Notes: a model not told the origin generated them from the sequence alone. A stretch of 64,000 nucleotides of DNA from Lachnospiraceae bacterium (GCA_017500935.1 JAFVXW010000003.1:1-64000), one strand, 5' to 3'; positions 34,068 to 43,578 are shown, counted from the stretch's first letter. Made by a program: numbers and translations.

Positions 34068-34715
34068 TTAGTTATGCCATGCCAGTCTCTTAACATTCTC
34101 ATGATGCAGGCCGGTCAGCCAGTCTACGTCATCTGTCAGCCAGCTCATAATCTCCAGCATCTTTGTTTCCCAAACAGTATCTGCTTCAATATCCGCCTGA
34201 GTTCTTTCTGTCTCCATGGTCGTATCAATTTCATTATAGCCAAAGATATAACCGCCGGCATTCCAGATGGAGAAGTTGCTGTCAGGGCCGGGCGTAACCA
34301 CATCACCTCTTGCTTCCACCAGCTTGTCGTGACGTGCTTTGTATTCTTCTTCGGAACCGGGAACCAGCTTTGTCATAAATACACGGTGTCTGATCAGTTC
34401 CTTACATTCTCTTACGATACCGAAATCATGGTACATCAGACGCATTTCTTCAAAAGGTGTGGAAATCCATTCAAAACTGCTGCCGTAAGCTGCCATCCAG
34501 TTATTTGCTTTTTCCTTATCTTCTGCACTGAATGCAAAATCATCATCTGTTTCGTAATAGCCAAAGATCATTCTTTCCACATTCCAGATACTGAAATTCT
34601 TCATCTTCTTAGCATCTAAAAGTGCAGTCAGTTCTCCCCATACCTTTCCAAGATTTGTACGGAATTCCGCCATCTGTCCGTCTTTTACCTTCATTGCAAA
34701 TGCGTGTCTTTGCAT
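34068..34715 (-). CDS. Tandem L-rhamnose mutarotase-like protein
   Basis: This 215-aa protein contains two copies of the RhaM (DUF718) fold. Both copies have MK- or TK-type strands, a short charged helix, and the signature NFSIWN followed by IFGY (residues about 41-55 and 148-163). RhaM normally has about 104 residues and interconverts alpha and beta L-rhamnose. Here one chain would form an internal dimer. The role fits plant-polymer use, as the pectin and arabinan enzymes downstream suggest. SD GGAGACAAAAAG precedes ATG 34715. Confidence 0.78.
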   Translation of the reverse strand: MQRHAFAMKVKDGQMAEFRTNLGKVWGELTALLDAKKMKNFSIWNVERMIFGYYETDDDFAFSAEDKEKANNWMAAYGSSFEWISTPFEEMRLMYHDFGIVRECKELIRHRVFMTKLVPGSEEEYKARHDKLVEARGDVVTPGPDSNFSIWNAGGYIFGYNEIDTTMETERTQADIEADTVWETKMLEIMSWLTDDVDWLTGLHHENVKRLAWHN

Positions 34716-34760
34716 CTTTTTGTCTCCTTTCCTGTTTCGGAAATTACTTTTTATGTAAAA

Positions 34761-34788
34761 ATTTTAGCATACGCAGAAATTTTGTCAA
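34761..34788 (-). promoter_or_regulatory. Promoter for the tandem rhamnose-mutarotase gene
   Basis: On the minus strand, TTGACA (34783-34788) and TAAAAT (34761-34766) have a 16-base spacer. The -35 box lies within the last codons of the zinc-ribbon gene. Confidence 0.62.
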
Positions 34789-35840
34789 TTCCCGCTGCCT
34801 GCCATTTTCTCATTATATACCACTCCAAGCAGGCATGTGGTCACCGTATAGGTATCGCCTTCCTGATAGGTATTCCATTCCTCAAAAGAAATCTCCATAG
34901 ACTCACCTTTGTCATAAATCACAAAATATGATTCCCTTCGTTTGTCATCACGCTGGTCTTTGGTCAATGTATAGCTTTCATCCCAGTATGCATTTTTATC
35001 GGTACCGCTGGTCAGATACTGTTTCTCATCAAACCAGCGATCAATTTCATAATAATACATGGTGGCATAGATCGGAACACTGATATATACCGGTTTTTGT
35101 TCTACTTCTTCATAGTATTCTGTTCTGTAAACAGGAACTTCATAGGCATTTTCTGTAAAAGTACCGTTCCCGTTATCGACATACTCATATTCCGTCTCGT
35201 AATGATCGATCACTTCACGGCTTTTTGTAACAGTTACCTCTTCATAATGGCTGATCTGCTGGGCATAGGATTGAATTTCCGATGCCTCTTTATACACTCT
35301 GCCGCCGCTTGGTACCGACCAGTCCTTTTCCTGCACAACTCTCATCTGCTCGACAATGATCTCTCTCTCCCACTTAAATCCTGTGACAGTCCACATCTGC
35401 TTATAAGGAAACAGACAAATCAGCAAAAGCAAAAGAACGGATGCCATAATTATTTTCCCAATATGACGTTTTTTCTTTTGAGGTGCAAAGGTAACTGCTT
35501 TGACAGAAACAGACTCATCGCTCTTTGTTTCCGGTTCATCCCCGTATTCCTGCTCCGCCTCCTCTTTGGGGGCACCGCAGCTGTCACATTCGGCATCCGA
35601 ATAATTATTCAGATATCCGCAATAGGCACATACCCACTCCTTATGTTCACCGTCGCATTCTGCTTCTCCGATTCCGGCCATTTTTAACTGCTCCGCCGAT
35701 ACCACATTGCGGCCCTTCCTGTGATATCGGATATGTGCCGGTTTTCGTGCTCCGCATGAAGGACATACATCGATCAACCCTTCAATATCGGAAGCACCAC
35801 AGCTTTCACAGTTCCAGTATCCCATGATAATCTGACTCAT
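34785..35840 (-). CDS. Membrane protein with two zinc ribbons and a large outer domain
   Basis: This 351-aa protein has two N-terminal cytoplasmic zinc ribbons (CESCGASD...CPSCG and CAYCGYLNNYSDAECDSCGAP), one membrane segment near residue 140 (IIMASVLLLLLICLFPY), and a large outer domain rich in Tyr and Glu with several beta strands (YETEYEYV, VPVYRTEYYEEV, VYISVPIYATMYYYE). Similar proteins occur in Firmicutes without known role. The SD TGGAG lies nine bases before ATG 35840, which is why this start is used rather than an earlier in-frame ATG. Confidence 0.78.
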   Translation of the reverse strand: MSQIIMGYWNCESCGASDIEGLIDVCPSCGARKPAHIRYHRKGRNVVSAEQLKMAGIGEAECDGEHKEWVCAYCGYLNNYSDAECDSCGAPKEEAEQEYGDEPETKSDESVSVKAVTFAPQKKKRHIGKIIMASVLLLLLICLFPYKQMWTVTGFKWEREIIVEQMRVVQEKDWSVPSGGRVYKEASEIQSYAQQISHYEEVTVTKSREVIDHYETEYEYVDNGNGTFTENAYEVPVYRTEYYEEVEQKPVYISVPIYATMYYYEIDRWFDEKQYLTSGTDKNAYWDESYTLTKDQRDDKRRESYFVIYDKGESMEISFEEWNTYQEGDTYTVTTCLLGVVYNEKMAGSGN

Positions 35841-36000
35841 ATTCAAAAACTCCATTTCCTGAAATTAAGTTATTTTATCACAGAAAAAATTGTCATACAA
35901 GTAATTACGTCCATTTGTTTATCATCAAAAATGCTGCCTATTGACAGTATACCCCTGAGAGATTACTCTTATATCAGACGAAACAGTAAGGAGAATCTCT

Positions 36001-37740
36001 ATGAAAATGTTATGGAAACTTACAAAAGAAGCAGCCCGCTATAAAGGCCTTTATGTTCTGGCAATTCTTTCCACCTTCGGATTAACCTGTGTCAATCTTG
36101 CCGCCCCCAAAGTTTTATCTTCGATGACCGGAATTGTGGAAGGCGGAATGAAAGAAAACGCTTTTCACCAAATCAGCCGGCTTGCCCTGATTCTTCTGAT
36201 CCTTTATCTTCTGCGTGTACTGTTTCGCTTTCTGAGCAACTATCTTGCCCACAAAGCTGCCTGGTATCTTGTAGGTGATCTGCGAAGCCAAATGTACGAT
36301 AAGCTGCAGACTCTTGATCTTGGCTTTTTCCATGACAAACAGACCGGCGATCTGATGAGCCGTGTTGTAAATGACACCAGAGATTTTGAACTTCTTTATG
36401 CACATATGATTCCGGAAATGATCACCAATGTCGTTACTTTTTCAGGCGTTCTGATCATCCTTCTGACAATCAACTGGAAGCTTGCTCTTATCACCTGCGC
36501 ACCGATTCCGCTGATCCTGCTTTCAGGCATTGTATTTTCGAAAATTGTACGTCCTTTCTTTAAGGCATCTCAAAAAAGCATGGGTGAATTAAATGCAAAG
36601 CTTCAGGACAGTCTTTCCGGTCTGCATGAAATTCAGTCCTTTGGACAGGAAGCTTATGAAAGCAGTCTGGTACGTGAAAAGAACTTTAATCAGGTTCGTG
36701 CTATGCTCCGCGCTCTAAAAGCAAGCGGCATCTTCCACCCCTGCGTGGAGTTCCTTTCCTCTGCCGGCACCGTGCTTGTTGTTTTCTTTGGCGGTCTTTT
36801 TGCCTATAAAGGACAATTAAGCGTGGAAGATATTGTGGCATTCGTGCTGTATCTTTCTCTGTTTTACGCGCCTGTATCGGGTCTTGCAAACCTTCTTGAA
36901 AATCTGCAGCAGTCTTTGGCCGGCGCTGAACGCGTCACACTGATCCTGGACACCCCTTCCGCAATTCAGAATGCTGACAATGCTTCTGCTCTTGGCCGCG
37001 CGGACGGAACCATTTCATTTGAAAATGTCAGCTTCCATTACAGCAATCAGATACCGGTTTTAAAAAACATTTCTTTTACCTGCAAACCCGGTATGATGGT
37101 TGCGCTGGTCGGTCCCACCGGTGTTGGCAAAACCACAATGACCCAGCTCATCTCCCGTTTTTATGACCCTATTGAAGGACAGATCATGATTGACGGCAAA
37201 AATATCAAAAATCTGACCCTGGAAAGTCTTCGTCATAATATTTCACCGGTGCTTCAGGACACCTTCCTCTTTAATGGTACCATCGCAGAAAACATCGGTT
37301 ATGCAAAACCCGATGCCACTCTCGAAGAAATCATAGATGCTGCCAAAGCCGCCCATATCCACGAAGATATCCTTCATATGCCGGAACAATACCAGACGCA
37401 GGTGGGTGAGCGCGGTCTGCGCCTCTCCGGCGGTCAAAAACAGCGCGTTGCCATCGCCCGGGCCATTCTTCGCCAATCTCCGATCATTATTCTGGACGAA
37501 GCAACTGCTTCTGTGGATGTTGAAACAGAACGCCAGATCCAGAAAGCCATCGGTGAGCTTACCGGCAAGCGTACCATTGTTGCCATTGCACACAGACTTT
37601 CCACGATCAGGAATGCTGACCTGATCCTTGTTCTTTCCGAAGGAGAAATTGTGGAACGCGGAACACATGAAGAACTGCTTGCAAACAAAGGCCTTTATTA
37701 CCGCATGCAGCTTGCGCAGGAAAGTGCAGCAAAGATATAA
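36001..37740 (+). CDS. ABC-type multidrug/lipid exporter, fused permease-ATPase
   Basis: This 579-aa half-transporter has an N-terminal six-helix permease (residues about 15-310) and a C-terminal ATPase (residues about 335-579). Walker A is GPTGVGKTT, signature [16 protein letters not shown], Walker B IIILDEATASVD, and the switch His is in IAHRLSTIRNADLIL. The closest general class is the MsbA/LmrA/BmrA exporters that work as dimers. The substrate is not predictable. The SD AAGGAGAATCTCT precedes ATG 36001. No partner gene is adjacent, so it may act as a homodimer. Confidence 0.93.
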   Translation: MKMLWKLTKEAARYKGLYVLAILSTFGLTCVNLAAPKVLSSMTGIVEGGMKENAFHQISRLALILLILYLLRVLFRFLSNYLAHKAAWYLVGDLRSQMYDKLQTLDLGFFHDKQTGDLMSRVVNDTRDFELLYAHMIPEMITNVVTFSGVLIILLTINWKLALITCAPIPLILLSGIVFSKIVRPFFKASQKSMGELNAKLQDSLSGLHEIQSFGQEAYESSLVREKNFNQVRAMLRALKASGIFHPCVEFLSSAGTVLVVFFGGLFAYKGQLSVEDIVAFVLYLSLFYAPVSGLANLLENLQQSLAGAERVTLILDTPSAIQNADNASALGRADGTISFENVSFHYSNQIPVLKNISFTCKPGMMVALVGPTGVGKTTMTQLISRFYDPIEGQIMIDGKNIKNLTLESLRHNISPVLQDTFLFNGTIAENIGYAKPDATLEEIIDAAKAAHIHEDILHMPEQYQTQVGERGLRLSGGQKQRVAIARAILRQSPIIILDEATASVDVETERQIQKAIGELTGKRTIVAIAHRLSTIRNADLILVLSEGEIVERGTHEELLANKGLYYRMQLAQESAAKI

Positions 37741-37756
37741 CTTAATGAAAAACAAG

Positions 37757-37825
37757 AAATACCCGGAAACGTCTTTTTTGTTTGTCAGCTTTGACATCCA
37801 GAAACATTTCCGGGTATTTTTCTTT
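37757..37825. terminator. Intrinsic terminator between convergent genes
   Basis: AAATACCCGGAAA (37757-37769) pairs perfectly with TTTCCGGGTATTT (37807-37819), with T runs on the plus side and A-rich sequence on the minus side. It serves both the ABC exporter and the GH51 gene. Confidence 0.8.
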
Positions 37826-37844
37826 TACCTGTTTTTCAATTCTT

Positions 37845-39668
37845 TTATCCGATCATATATGCCATGATGGTATTTGCAGGAAGTGTTACGCAAAGATTTC
37901 CTTTACCACTTCCGCGTTCTGTGTTGGAAATATTGATATATTCATTATTTTCTGCGGTATTTACATCTTCCTTCGCATAGGTCATAACCGTTTTTTCAAA
38001 GCTGTAGGTTCCGCTTACGGGCAGTTCCAGACAAACTTCTTCTGCATTGTCAGAACGGTTCAGCAAAATCACTGAAATTTTTTTACCGTCCGTCATGGCT
38101 GTATAATTAAACATGCCGTCAGCCAATGAATCATCTGTATCAAATCTGCGTTCCAGCATCATTTTCTTAAACAGAATATCCACATAACCGGGAGCCTGAT
38201 ACCATACACTTCTGTTGTTCATAAACAAAAGTCCCTGATTCCATCCATTGTCATTGTGTTTATCCACCTGCAGACAGTTTGCACTGCACATACAGGGAAT
38301 GATCTCACTGTGATTGATGCCTTCCAGAATGGAATAGGCATTGGTCATGCCGCGCTCCCAGTCATGATGATCTGCATTCAGTTCAAATACACAAAGCTTG
38401 GTGTCATGTCCAGGTACGATCCTATCCAAATGCTGCATCAGTGACCATGTACATTCCGGATACGGCAGCGGAGAATCCCCGTGATCGGATGTCCAGTGAA
38501 TATCAAACCATACCTTGCCCGCCATACCGTTTTCAATGGCATATTTTAAGATCCGCTGCTGGGGAGCCAGTGTGGTGATCTTGGAATAGGTACATTCCTC
38601 CGGAATATTGAAAGGATCTTCAAACGGATGACCCAAATATGCAAAATCACCGATCACCATGGTGATGTCGCGGGAAACAGACCATACACCGCGGCATGCT
38701 GCGATGAATCTGTCTGCAAAATCCTCTTCCACTTTTTCTTCATTACCAAACTGAATATATTCCAGCTTATAGGGCTGCGGATGGGAAGATGCCATACGAA
38801 GCTGCACCCAGGGATTGTTTTCGTCTGTTCCGATTGCATACTGTACAAAATCGCGCATATCTTCTTCTGTTTCATACGCATTAAAATCAGGCACACAGAC
38901 AACCCCCAGCTTTTCACACAGTTCAATAAATTCTAGGATGCCAAAACCATAGGAAGAATAAGGATACCACCATCCCTTATAGGGTTTGCGGCACTCAGGT
39001 GCACCGGTCATGTTTTTCCACAGGTAGTCTTTTGCATTTGCCATACAGCCGCCAAAACGCAGAATACCGATGCCCATGTTTTCAAGCGCTTCCCCCACAT
39101 CACGGCGCACATGCAGGCCCTTATAAAGTCCCCATTCTCCTGTTTCCAAAAAGACATATCCGATGGCAGCTTCACCGTTTGCAAAAATACCAAAGCAGCC
39201 GTCAATTTCTTCTTTTTTGGCAGTCAGGGTAAACTCGTATTTTTTCCAGTCACCGCTTACTGAAAAAGAAGTTTCCGCATAAACCACTGCAGGATCCGCG
39301 CCACGCAGGGAAACGGTTACATTCGCCTGTGCATCTGCTTTTGCAATCAGATAACCTCTGTACTCTTTTCCTTCCTTAAAATACATACCGGATTTATTCA
39401 GGCCACGGTTATATACACCTGCATTTTTCAGAACCTGTCTGTTGCTGCCGGAAAAACCGCCGCTGACAAGTTCCTGTGTTCCTTCACCAAACGGCTGCCA
39501 CATACCGGATACACCACATCCTTCTGCTGCCGGTTCTTCAAAGGCTTCACCAAAGATCATCTGAGACCAGATACCGCCGTAAAGCTCATGGTTAACGTCT
39601 TCCATACATGCGCCAAGAAGGGTAGCCAATACCGGCTTCTGTGCATTTACAAGTTTAATATTCTTCAT
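37845..39668 (-). CDS. Alpha-L-arabinofuranosidase-like enzyme (GH51-type)
   Basis: This 607-aa protein has an N-terminal carbohydrate-binding-like region (YRGYLIAKADAQANVTVSLRG and SFSVSGDWKKYEFTL), a TIM barrel and a C-terminal beta domain. The acid/base Glu is in EYIQFGNEEKVEED and the likely nucleophile Glu in KLCVFELNADHHDWERG. GH51 enzymes release arabinose from arabinan or arabinoxylan side chains, and the family match is from general resemblance. There is no signal peptide, so it works on imported oligosaccharides. ATG 39668 follows AAGGAG with a nine-base spacer. Confidence 0.8.
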   Translation of the reverse strand: MKNIKLVNAQKPVLATLLGACMEDVNHELYGGIWSQMIFGEAFEEPAAEGCGVSGMWQPFGEGTQELVSGGFSGSNRQVLKNAGVYNRGLNKSGMYFKEGKEYRGYLIAKADAQANVTVSLRGADPAVVYAETSFSVSGDWKKYEFTLTAKKEEIDGCFGIFANGEAAIGYVFLETGEWGLYKGLHVRRDVGEALENMGIGILRFGGCMANAKDYLWKNMTGAPECRKPYKGWWYPYSSYGFGILEFIELCEKLGVVCVPDFNAYETEEDMRDFVQYAIGTDENNPWVQLRMASSHPQPYKLEYIQFGNEEKVEEDFADRFIAACRGVWSVSRDITMVIGDFAYLGHPFEDPFNIPEECTYSKITTLAPQQRILKYAIENGMAGKVWFDIHWTSDHGDSPLPYPECTWSLMQHLDRIVPGHDTKLCVFELNADHHDWERGMTNAYSILEGINHSEIIPCMCSANCLQVDKHNDNGWNQGLLFMNNRSVWYQAPGYVDILFKKMMLERRFDTDDSLADGMFNYTAMTDGKKISVILLNRSDNAEEVCLELPVSGTYSFEKTVMTYAKEDVNTAENNEYINISNTERGSGKGNLCVTLPANTIMAYMIG

Positions 39669-39705
39669 TTGCACAATCTCCTTTGATATGTTTTTGAGAT
39701 TACAG

Positions 39706-39879
39706 TTATTTCATTTTTTCAATGACAGCTTCCAACTGTTCACAAACCGTTTTTGCAGTTTCATAATCATGCTTTTTCAGGCATCCTTCGATACGCTGCT
39801 CAAGCTCCCGTTTTTTCTGCTCCAGTTCCAGATAATCCTTTTTGAAATGATTGTCATAGATCATCTTTCTGAAAGATCA
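39706..39879 (-). pseudogene. Detached C-terminal coiled coil of the ABC-F gene after an in-frame TGA
   Basis: After the TGA at 39877-39879 the same reading frame stays open for 56 codons to TAA 39706-39708: SFRKMIYDNHFKKDYLELEQ, then a helical coiled coil (KKRELEQRIEGCLKKHDYET) and AKTVCEQLEAVIEKMK. The reading continues naturally from the upstream ATPase, whose last residues are KTIRKMRT. Some ABC-F proteins carry such a C-terminal coiled coil. An ATG at 39864 could also start a separate 52-aa protein, but no good SD precedes it. A nonsense change of CGA or AGA to TGA is the simplest reading. Confidence 0.6.
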
Positions 39880-41490
39880 GGTACGCATCTTGCGGATAGT
39901 CTTATCCTCCACAAACAAAATATAATCCGCACAGTTTACAATGGTATAAAAATCATGGGAAACCATCAGTACAGCGCCCTTATATTCTGCAATCGCTTTT
40001 TCCAAAGCAATCTGTGCATAAATATCCAGGTGACTGGTAGGCTCATCCAAAAGCAGCAGATTAGCGTTGCTCTTTCCAATCTTTGCCAGCTGTAAAAGAT
40101 TCTTTTCTCCGCCGGAAAGCACTTCAATTTTTTCATTTAACATGTCAGCTTCAAAACAATAGCCGGAAAGATACTCTGCAATCTGCGCGCGGTTTTCAAA
40201 TCCCAGTTCTTCCATTTCCTCATAAAGACTGTTTTCTTCGTTTAACATTTCGCCGTGGATCTGGGAAAGGAAACCAAGCACGGTATTTTCTGCAATCTGA
40301 ATGGTATCCAGCTCATTTTTATAAATATCTCTGAGCAACGTGGTCTTTCCGGTACCGTTTTCACCAACTATCGCCACTTTTTCACCGGCATTCAGCACAA
40401 AATTGATATTTTCAAGAAGCGTATCTTCAAAAGCAATGCTGTATCCATCCACTGAAAGAATCGGATTCTGCACATTCTCCGGTGTTTCTTCTGTCTCCGT
40501 TTCCAAATCATAATCTACCGCTTCCTGCACCGGAAGAATAATCTTTGGATTGCGCAGTTCCACAAAAGGATCCTTTATTTTCCTTGCTTCCAGACGTTCC
40601 AGATAGGAAACTCTTGCATGAAGCGCACGTCCGGCTGTCGCATTGGCATACTTAGACGCAGTGCTTCTCATCCGCTCCACGATTTTTTCGTTTCTTTCAA
40701 TCTCTTCCTGCTGTTTTGCAGCCTTTTCCTGCAGTTCTATCTTCTGAGCTAGAAGCGCAAAATTATACTCGGCGAAATTGCCGTCAAACTCCTGTATATC
40801 CGCATTTTCCAGATGAAGTACCTTGTCAAAGCAATGATTCAGCAGATAACGGTTATGCGTGACAGCAAGAAGCGTTCCGTCATAATCGTTGATCAGATCG
40901 CGAAGCCCTTTCAGATTGTCAAAATCCAGAAAAGCATCGGGTTCATCCATCACAAGAAATGCAGGTTTTTTGAGCATTTGTCTGATCACCTGCAAAAGCT
41001 TGTATTCACCGCCGCTGATTGCTGAAACAGGAAGATTTTCAAGTTCTTTGAGTCCCGCAATCTTTAATTCTTTATGGATGTTGCTTTCATGATTATCTGC
41101 ATCCATTGCCATGGATTCATCCAGAATCCGCTGATATTCTTCCATCAGCGCATCAAAATCTTCGGCTGTTTCCATCTGTGCACAGACATCTTCCATCTGC
41201 CTCTGCAGCTGTAAAAAATCCTCTGCCAGATAGTCAAATACTGATATTTCACGGTCTTTTTCCGCTTTTTCATACTGACTGACATAACCGATACGGCCGC
41301 CGATGCTGGTTTTTAATTTCCCTTCAAATAAAAACGCATCCGGATTCATCAGAATCTGGACCAGCGTTGTCTTGCCGGTGCCGTTAGATCCGATCAAAAC
41401 AGCATGTTTTCCACCCTCTATGGAAAAAGATATTTTATTGTATAAATCCTTTGTCGGAAAAGAATAGGACAGCTTTTCTGCTTTTATCAT
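39877..41490 (-). CDS. ABC-F family ATPase, probably truncated at its C-terminus
   Basis: This 537-aa soluble protein has two ABC domains. Domain 1 has Walker A GSNGTGKTTL, an SGGE-type signature in ISGGEYKLLQVI and Walker B FLVMDEPDAFLDF. Domain 2 has GENGTGKTTL, LSGGEKNLLQLAKI and LLLLDEPTSHLDI. The charged linker ends with a KIKDPFVELRNP-like stretch. It differs from the ABC-F gene at 7425 (domain 1 has DEPDAFLD instead of DEPTNHLD), which suggests the ribosome-protection branch. The start ATG 41490 follows AAGGAGTCTGGTC. It lies 11 bases after the YbaK gene. Confidence 0.85.
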   Translation of the reverse strand: MIKAEKLSYSFPTKDLYNKISFSIEGGKHAVLIGSNGTGKTTLVQILMNPDAFLFEGKLKTSIGGRIGYVSQYEKAEKDREISVFDYLAEDFLQLQRQMEDVCAQMETAEDFDALMEEYQRILDESMAMDADNHESNIHKELKIAGLKELENLPVSAISGGEYKLLQVIRQMLKKPAFLVMDEPDAFLDFDNLKGLRDLINDYDGTLLAVTHNRYLLNHCFDKVLHLENADIQEFDGNFAEYNFALLAQKIELQEKAAKQQEEIERNEKIVERMRSTASKYANATAGRALHARVSYLERLEARKIKDPFVELRNPKIILPVQEAVDYDLETETEETPENVQNPILSVDGYSIAFEDTLLENINFVLNAGEKVAIVGENGTGKTTLLRDIYKNELDTIQIAENTVLGFLSQIHGEMLNEENSLYEEMEELGFENRAQIAEYLSGYCFEADMLNEKIEVLSGGEKNLLQLAKIGKSNANLLLLDEPTSHLDIYAQIALEKAIAEYKGAVLMVSHDFYTIVNCADYILFVEDKTIRKMRT

Positions 41491-41501
41491 GACCAGACTC
41501 C

Positions 41502-41981
41502 TTATTTTTCTTCCTGCCAGTCTTTGCAGACATCGATCCATTCCAGACTGTTTGCATATGTTTCCAGTTCCTGCATATTCAGCTCTATCGCACTGTTTGA
41601 ACTGCCGCAGGCAGGAAAAACAGTCTCAAAACGCCTCATGGATATATCAAGATACACATCAATCCCTTCCTTGATCCCAAAGGGACAAACCCCGCCCACA
41701 CCGTGACCTATGACAGCTTCCACTTCATCATGTCCGATCATCTTTGCTTTCGCATGAAACTTTGCCTTATACTTTGCGTTATCAATCTTGGCATCTCCTG
41801 CAGCAACGATCAGAATCGGTTTTTCTCCCACCCAGAAAGACAAGGTTTTTGCGATCCGTTTTCCTTCCACACCAACCGCCTGTGCCGCCAGCTCTACGGT
41901 TGCCGAAGAAACCGCAAATTCAAGGATGCGTTCTTCCATTTTATATGTTCTAAAATACTCTCTGACTCTTTCTATCGCCAC
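41502..41981 (-). CDS. YbaK/EbsC family aminoacyl-tRNA deacylase
   Basis: This 159-aa protein has the YbaK/ProX fold. RIAKTLSFWVGEKPILIVAAGDAKIDNAKY has the key Lys, GGVCPFGIKEGIDVYLD is the binding loop, and FPACGSSNSAIELNMQEL the C-terminal part. Family members hydrolyse mischarged tRNA-Pro or related aminoacyl-tRNAs, a trans-editing step. The start is GTG 41981 after CCGGAGGATAATACA. It is the first gene of a two-gene unit with the ABC-F gene. Confidence 0.9.
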   Translation of the reverse strand: MAIERVREYFRTYKMEERILEFAVSSATVELAAQAVGVEGKRIAKTLSFWVGEKPILIVAAGDAKIDNAKYKAKFHAKAKMIGHDEVEAVIGHGVGGVCPFGIKEGIDVYLDISMRRFETVFPACGSSNSAIELNMQELETYANSLEWIDVCKDWQEEK

Positions 41982-42025
41982 TGTATTATCCTCCGGGACA
42001 TAAAATTTACTATTCAGGCGTCTTT

Positions 42026-42053
42026 ATTATAACAATTTTTTTCTTCTTATCAA
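42026..42053 (-). promoter_or_regulatory. Promoter for the ybaK-type gene and ABC-F gene
   Basis: On the minus strand, TTGATA (42048-42053) and TATAAT (42026-42031) have a 16-base spacer, about 45 bases before the gene. Confidence 0.6.
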
Positions 42054-42108
42054 ACCTAAAATATGGTATTATGAATAAAAAATAAATGCTAACAAAGGAG
42101 ATGGACCT

Positions 42109-43578
42109 ATGCTGTACCGACCGAAGCAGGGAAAAATCTGGGATCCCTCTATTATCCTCTATCGTGGCGTATATTACTGTTTTACAATGTACTATGAAAA
42201 AGATGCGCCTGAATCCTACGCCGCCCGTGTTGCCATTTCCAAAGACGGCGTCCATTGGGAGGATTACGGCAATGTGATCACAGACTCCAAAGATCCCGTA
42301 TGGAAAATGTTTTTGTTTTGCACAGAGGACGGCCGTTTTTCTCTAAATCACGGCAGTTTCAGTTACCCCGGTGCCGGCAATGACACGTTACGCTACTACT
42401 TTTCCGATGATCTTCTGCACTGGAACTATGTGGACTCCAATTCTCCCTCTCCCGAATGGTATGAAACAGTCGGCGAATGCCGCTGGGATCATATGTATTG
42501 TATTCCCTCCGAAAAAGGCGGCTATATTGGTTATACAGTCGCTGTACCGCTGCCCCAATACAGCAGTCTCATCGGCATACAAAGATCCGATGACGGCATC
42601 CACTGGCATAGCTGTCCGCCACCGGTCATTAACTGGAACGGTATAGAGCCTGTCCGTGAAATGGAAGTCGGAGGCTGCGAGAAAATCGGTGACAAATATT
42701 ATCTGATTGGCGGTATCTGCCCTCCTTTTAACGGCAATTATGCATACAGCTGCTATGTATTTACTGCTGACAGCGAGGAAGGTCCCTTTACCCCGGATAA
42801 AGAAGCACTTCGCTTATGCGGTTTTAACGGTAAAAGAGGCGAGATATTTGTACAGACGCTGGCTGCTTTCTGCCGTAATTATGACAATGATGAACTCTTA
42901 CTGAGCAATACGGTTTGCTACCGTCTGGATGATGCACAGAACTCCAACTGGCTTCTGCCGCTTCGTTCCGTCAGAGTTGATGGAAAAGGGCATTTACGGC
43001 TTCATTATTTTAAGGGAAATGATGCGCTGAAAGGTAAACTTCTTACTTGCGCTGCTTATACCGAACTTGATACCGGGACATCTGAGGGTTATCTTCTTCA
43101 TGACAACTATCTTCTTCATACACTGGCAGACATAGATCCCAATAAAGGTGCCGTGATCGAAGGTACACTGACTGCACAGCCCTGGCCTGCCCGCGGTCCG
43201 GTAAGAGCCAACTGCTGGCTTCCTGCCATGGCAGGATTTTTCATTGAAGAAACCAAACACACCGGCACTGCGATTTTGGCAGAATGTGCCAATACTGATA
43301 ACCGTTCCATTCTGACCGGAACTTTTGACACACAGACCAGACAATTCATTCCAGAAGACAAAATTTCCAGAGACTGTTCCTCTCCCAACGGTCTGGATAC
43401 CTTTGTTCCCCATACATTCAGACTGCTGATCCGCTACGGTATGTTTGAACTGTACTTTGACGATATGCTGGTGCAGACTTATATCTGCAATACCATGCCC
43501 ACCGGCAAAATCATGCTGGCACTGGCAAACTGCAAGTGCTGCCTTAAAGATCTTTCAGTCTATGAAATGAACCTGTAA
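42109..43578 (+). CDS. Beta-propeller glycosidase-like protein (GH32/GH43-type)
   Basis: This 489-aa protein starts with WDPSIILYRGVYYCFTMYYEKD, the first-strand Asp of five-bladed propeller glycosidases, followed by repeated DGVHW-type turns (ISKDGVHWEDYG, RSDDGIHWHSC). The C-terminal third (residues about 330-489) is a beta-sandwich like that of GH32 enzymes, with RYGMFELYFDDMLVQTYICN. The exact family (GH32, GH43 or a neighbour) cannot be fixed by eye. There is no signal peptide. SD AAAGGAGATGGACCT precedes ATG 42109. It is the first of three tightly spaced plus-strand genes with GH28 and PatB. Confidence 0.72.
   Translation: MLYRPKQGKIWDPSIILYRGVYYCFTMYYEKDAPESYAARVAISKDGVHWEDYGNVITDSKDPVWKMFLFCTEDGRFSLNHGSFSYPGAGNDTLRYYFSDDLLHWNYVDSNSPSPEWYETVGECRWDHMYCIPSEKGGYIGYTVAVPLPQYSSLIGIQRSDDGIHWHSCPPPVINWNGIEPVREMEVGGCEKIGDKYYLIGGICPPFNGNYAYSCYVFTADSEEGPFTPDKEALRLCGFNGKRGEIFVQTLAAFCRNYDNDELLLSNTVCYRLDDAQNSNWLLPLRSVRVDGKGHLRLHYFKGNDALKGKLLTCAAYTELDTGTSEGYLLHDNYLLHTLADIDPNKGAVIEGTLTAQPWPARGPVRANCWLPAMAGFFIEETKHTGTAILAECANTDNRSILTGTFDTQTRQFIPEDKISRDCSSPNGLDTFVPHTFRLLIRYGMFELYFDDMLVQTYICNTMPTGKIMLALANCKCCLKDLSVYEMNL

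Noticed and set aside
39877-39879. Selenocysteine at the in-frame TGA of the ABC-F gene
   Set aside because: No SECIS-like hairpin was seen directly after the TGA, and ABC-F proteins are not known to use selenocysteine. A nonsense change is simpler.
42109-43578. Secreted glycosidase
   Set aside because: No signal peptide or lipobox is found in this or the other GH-type proteins in the window, so they are treated as intracellular.
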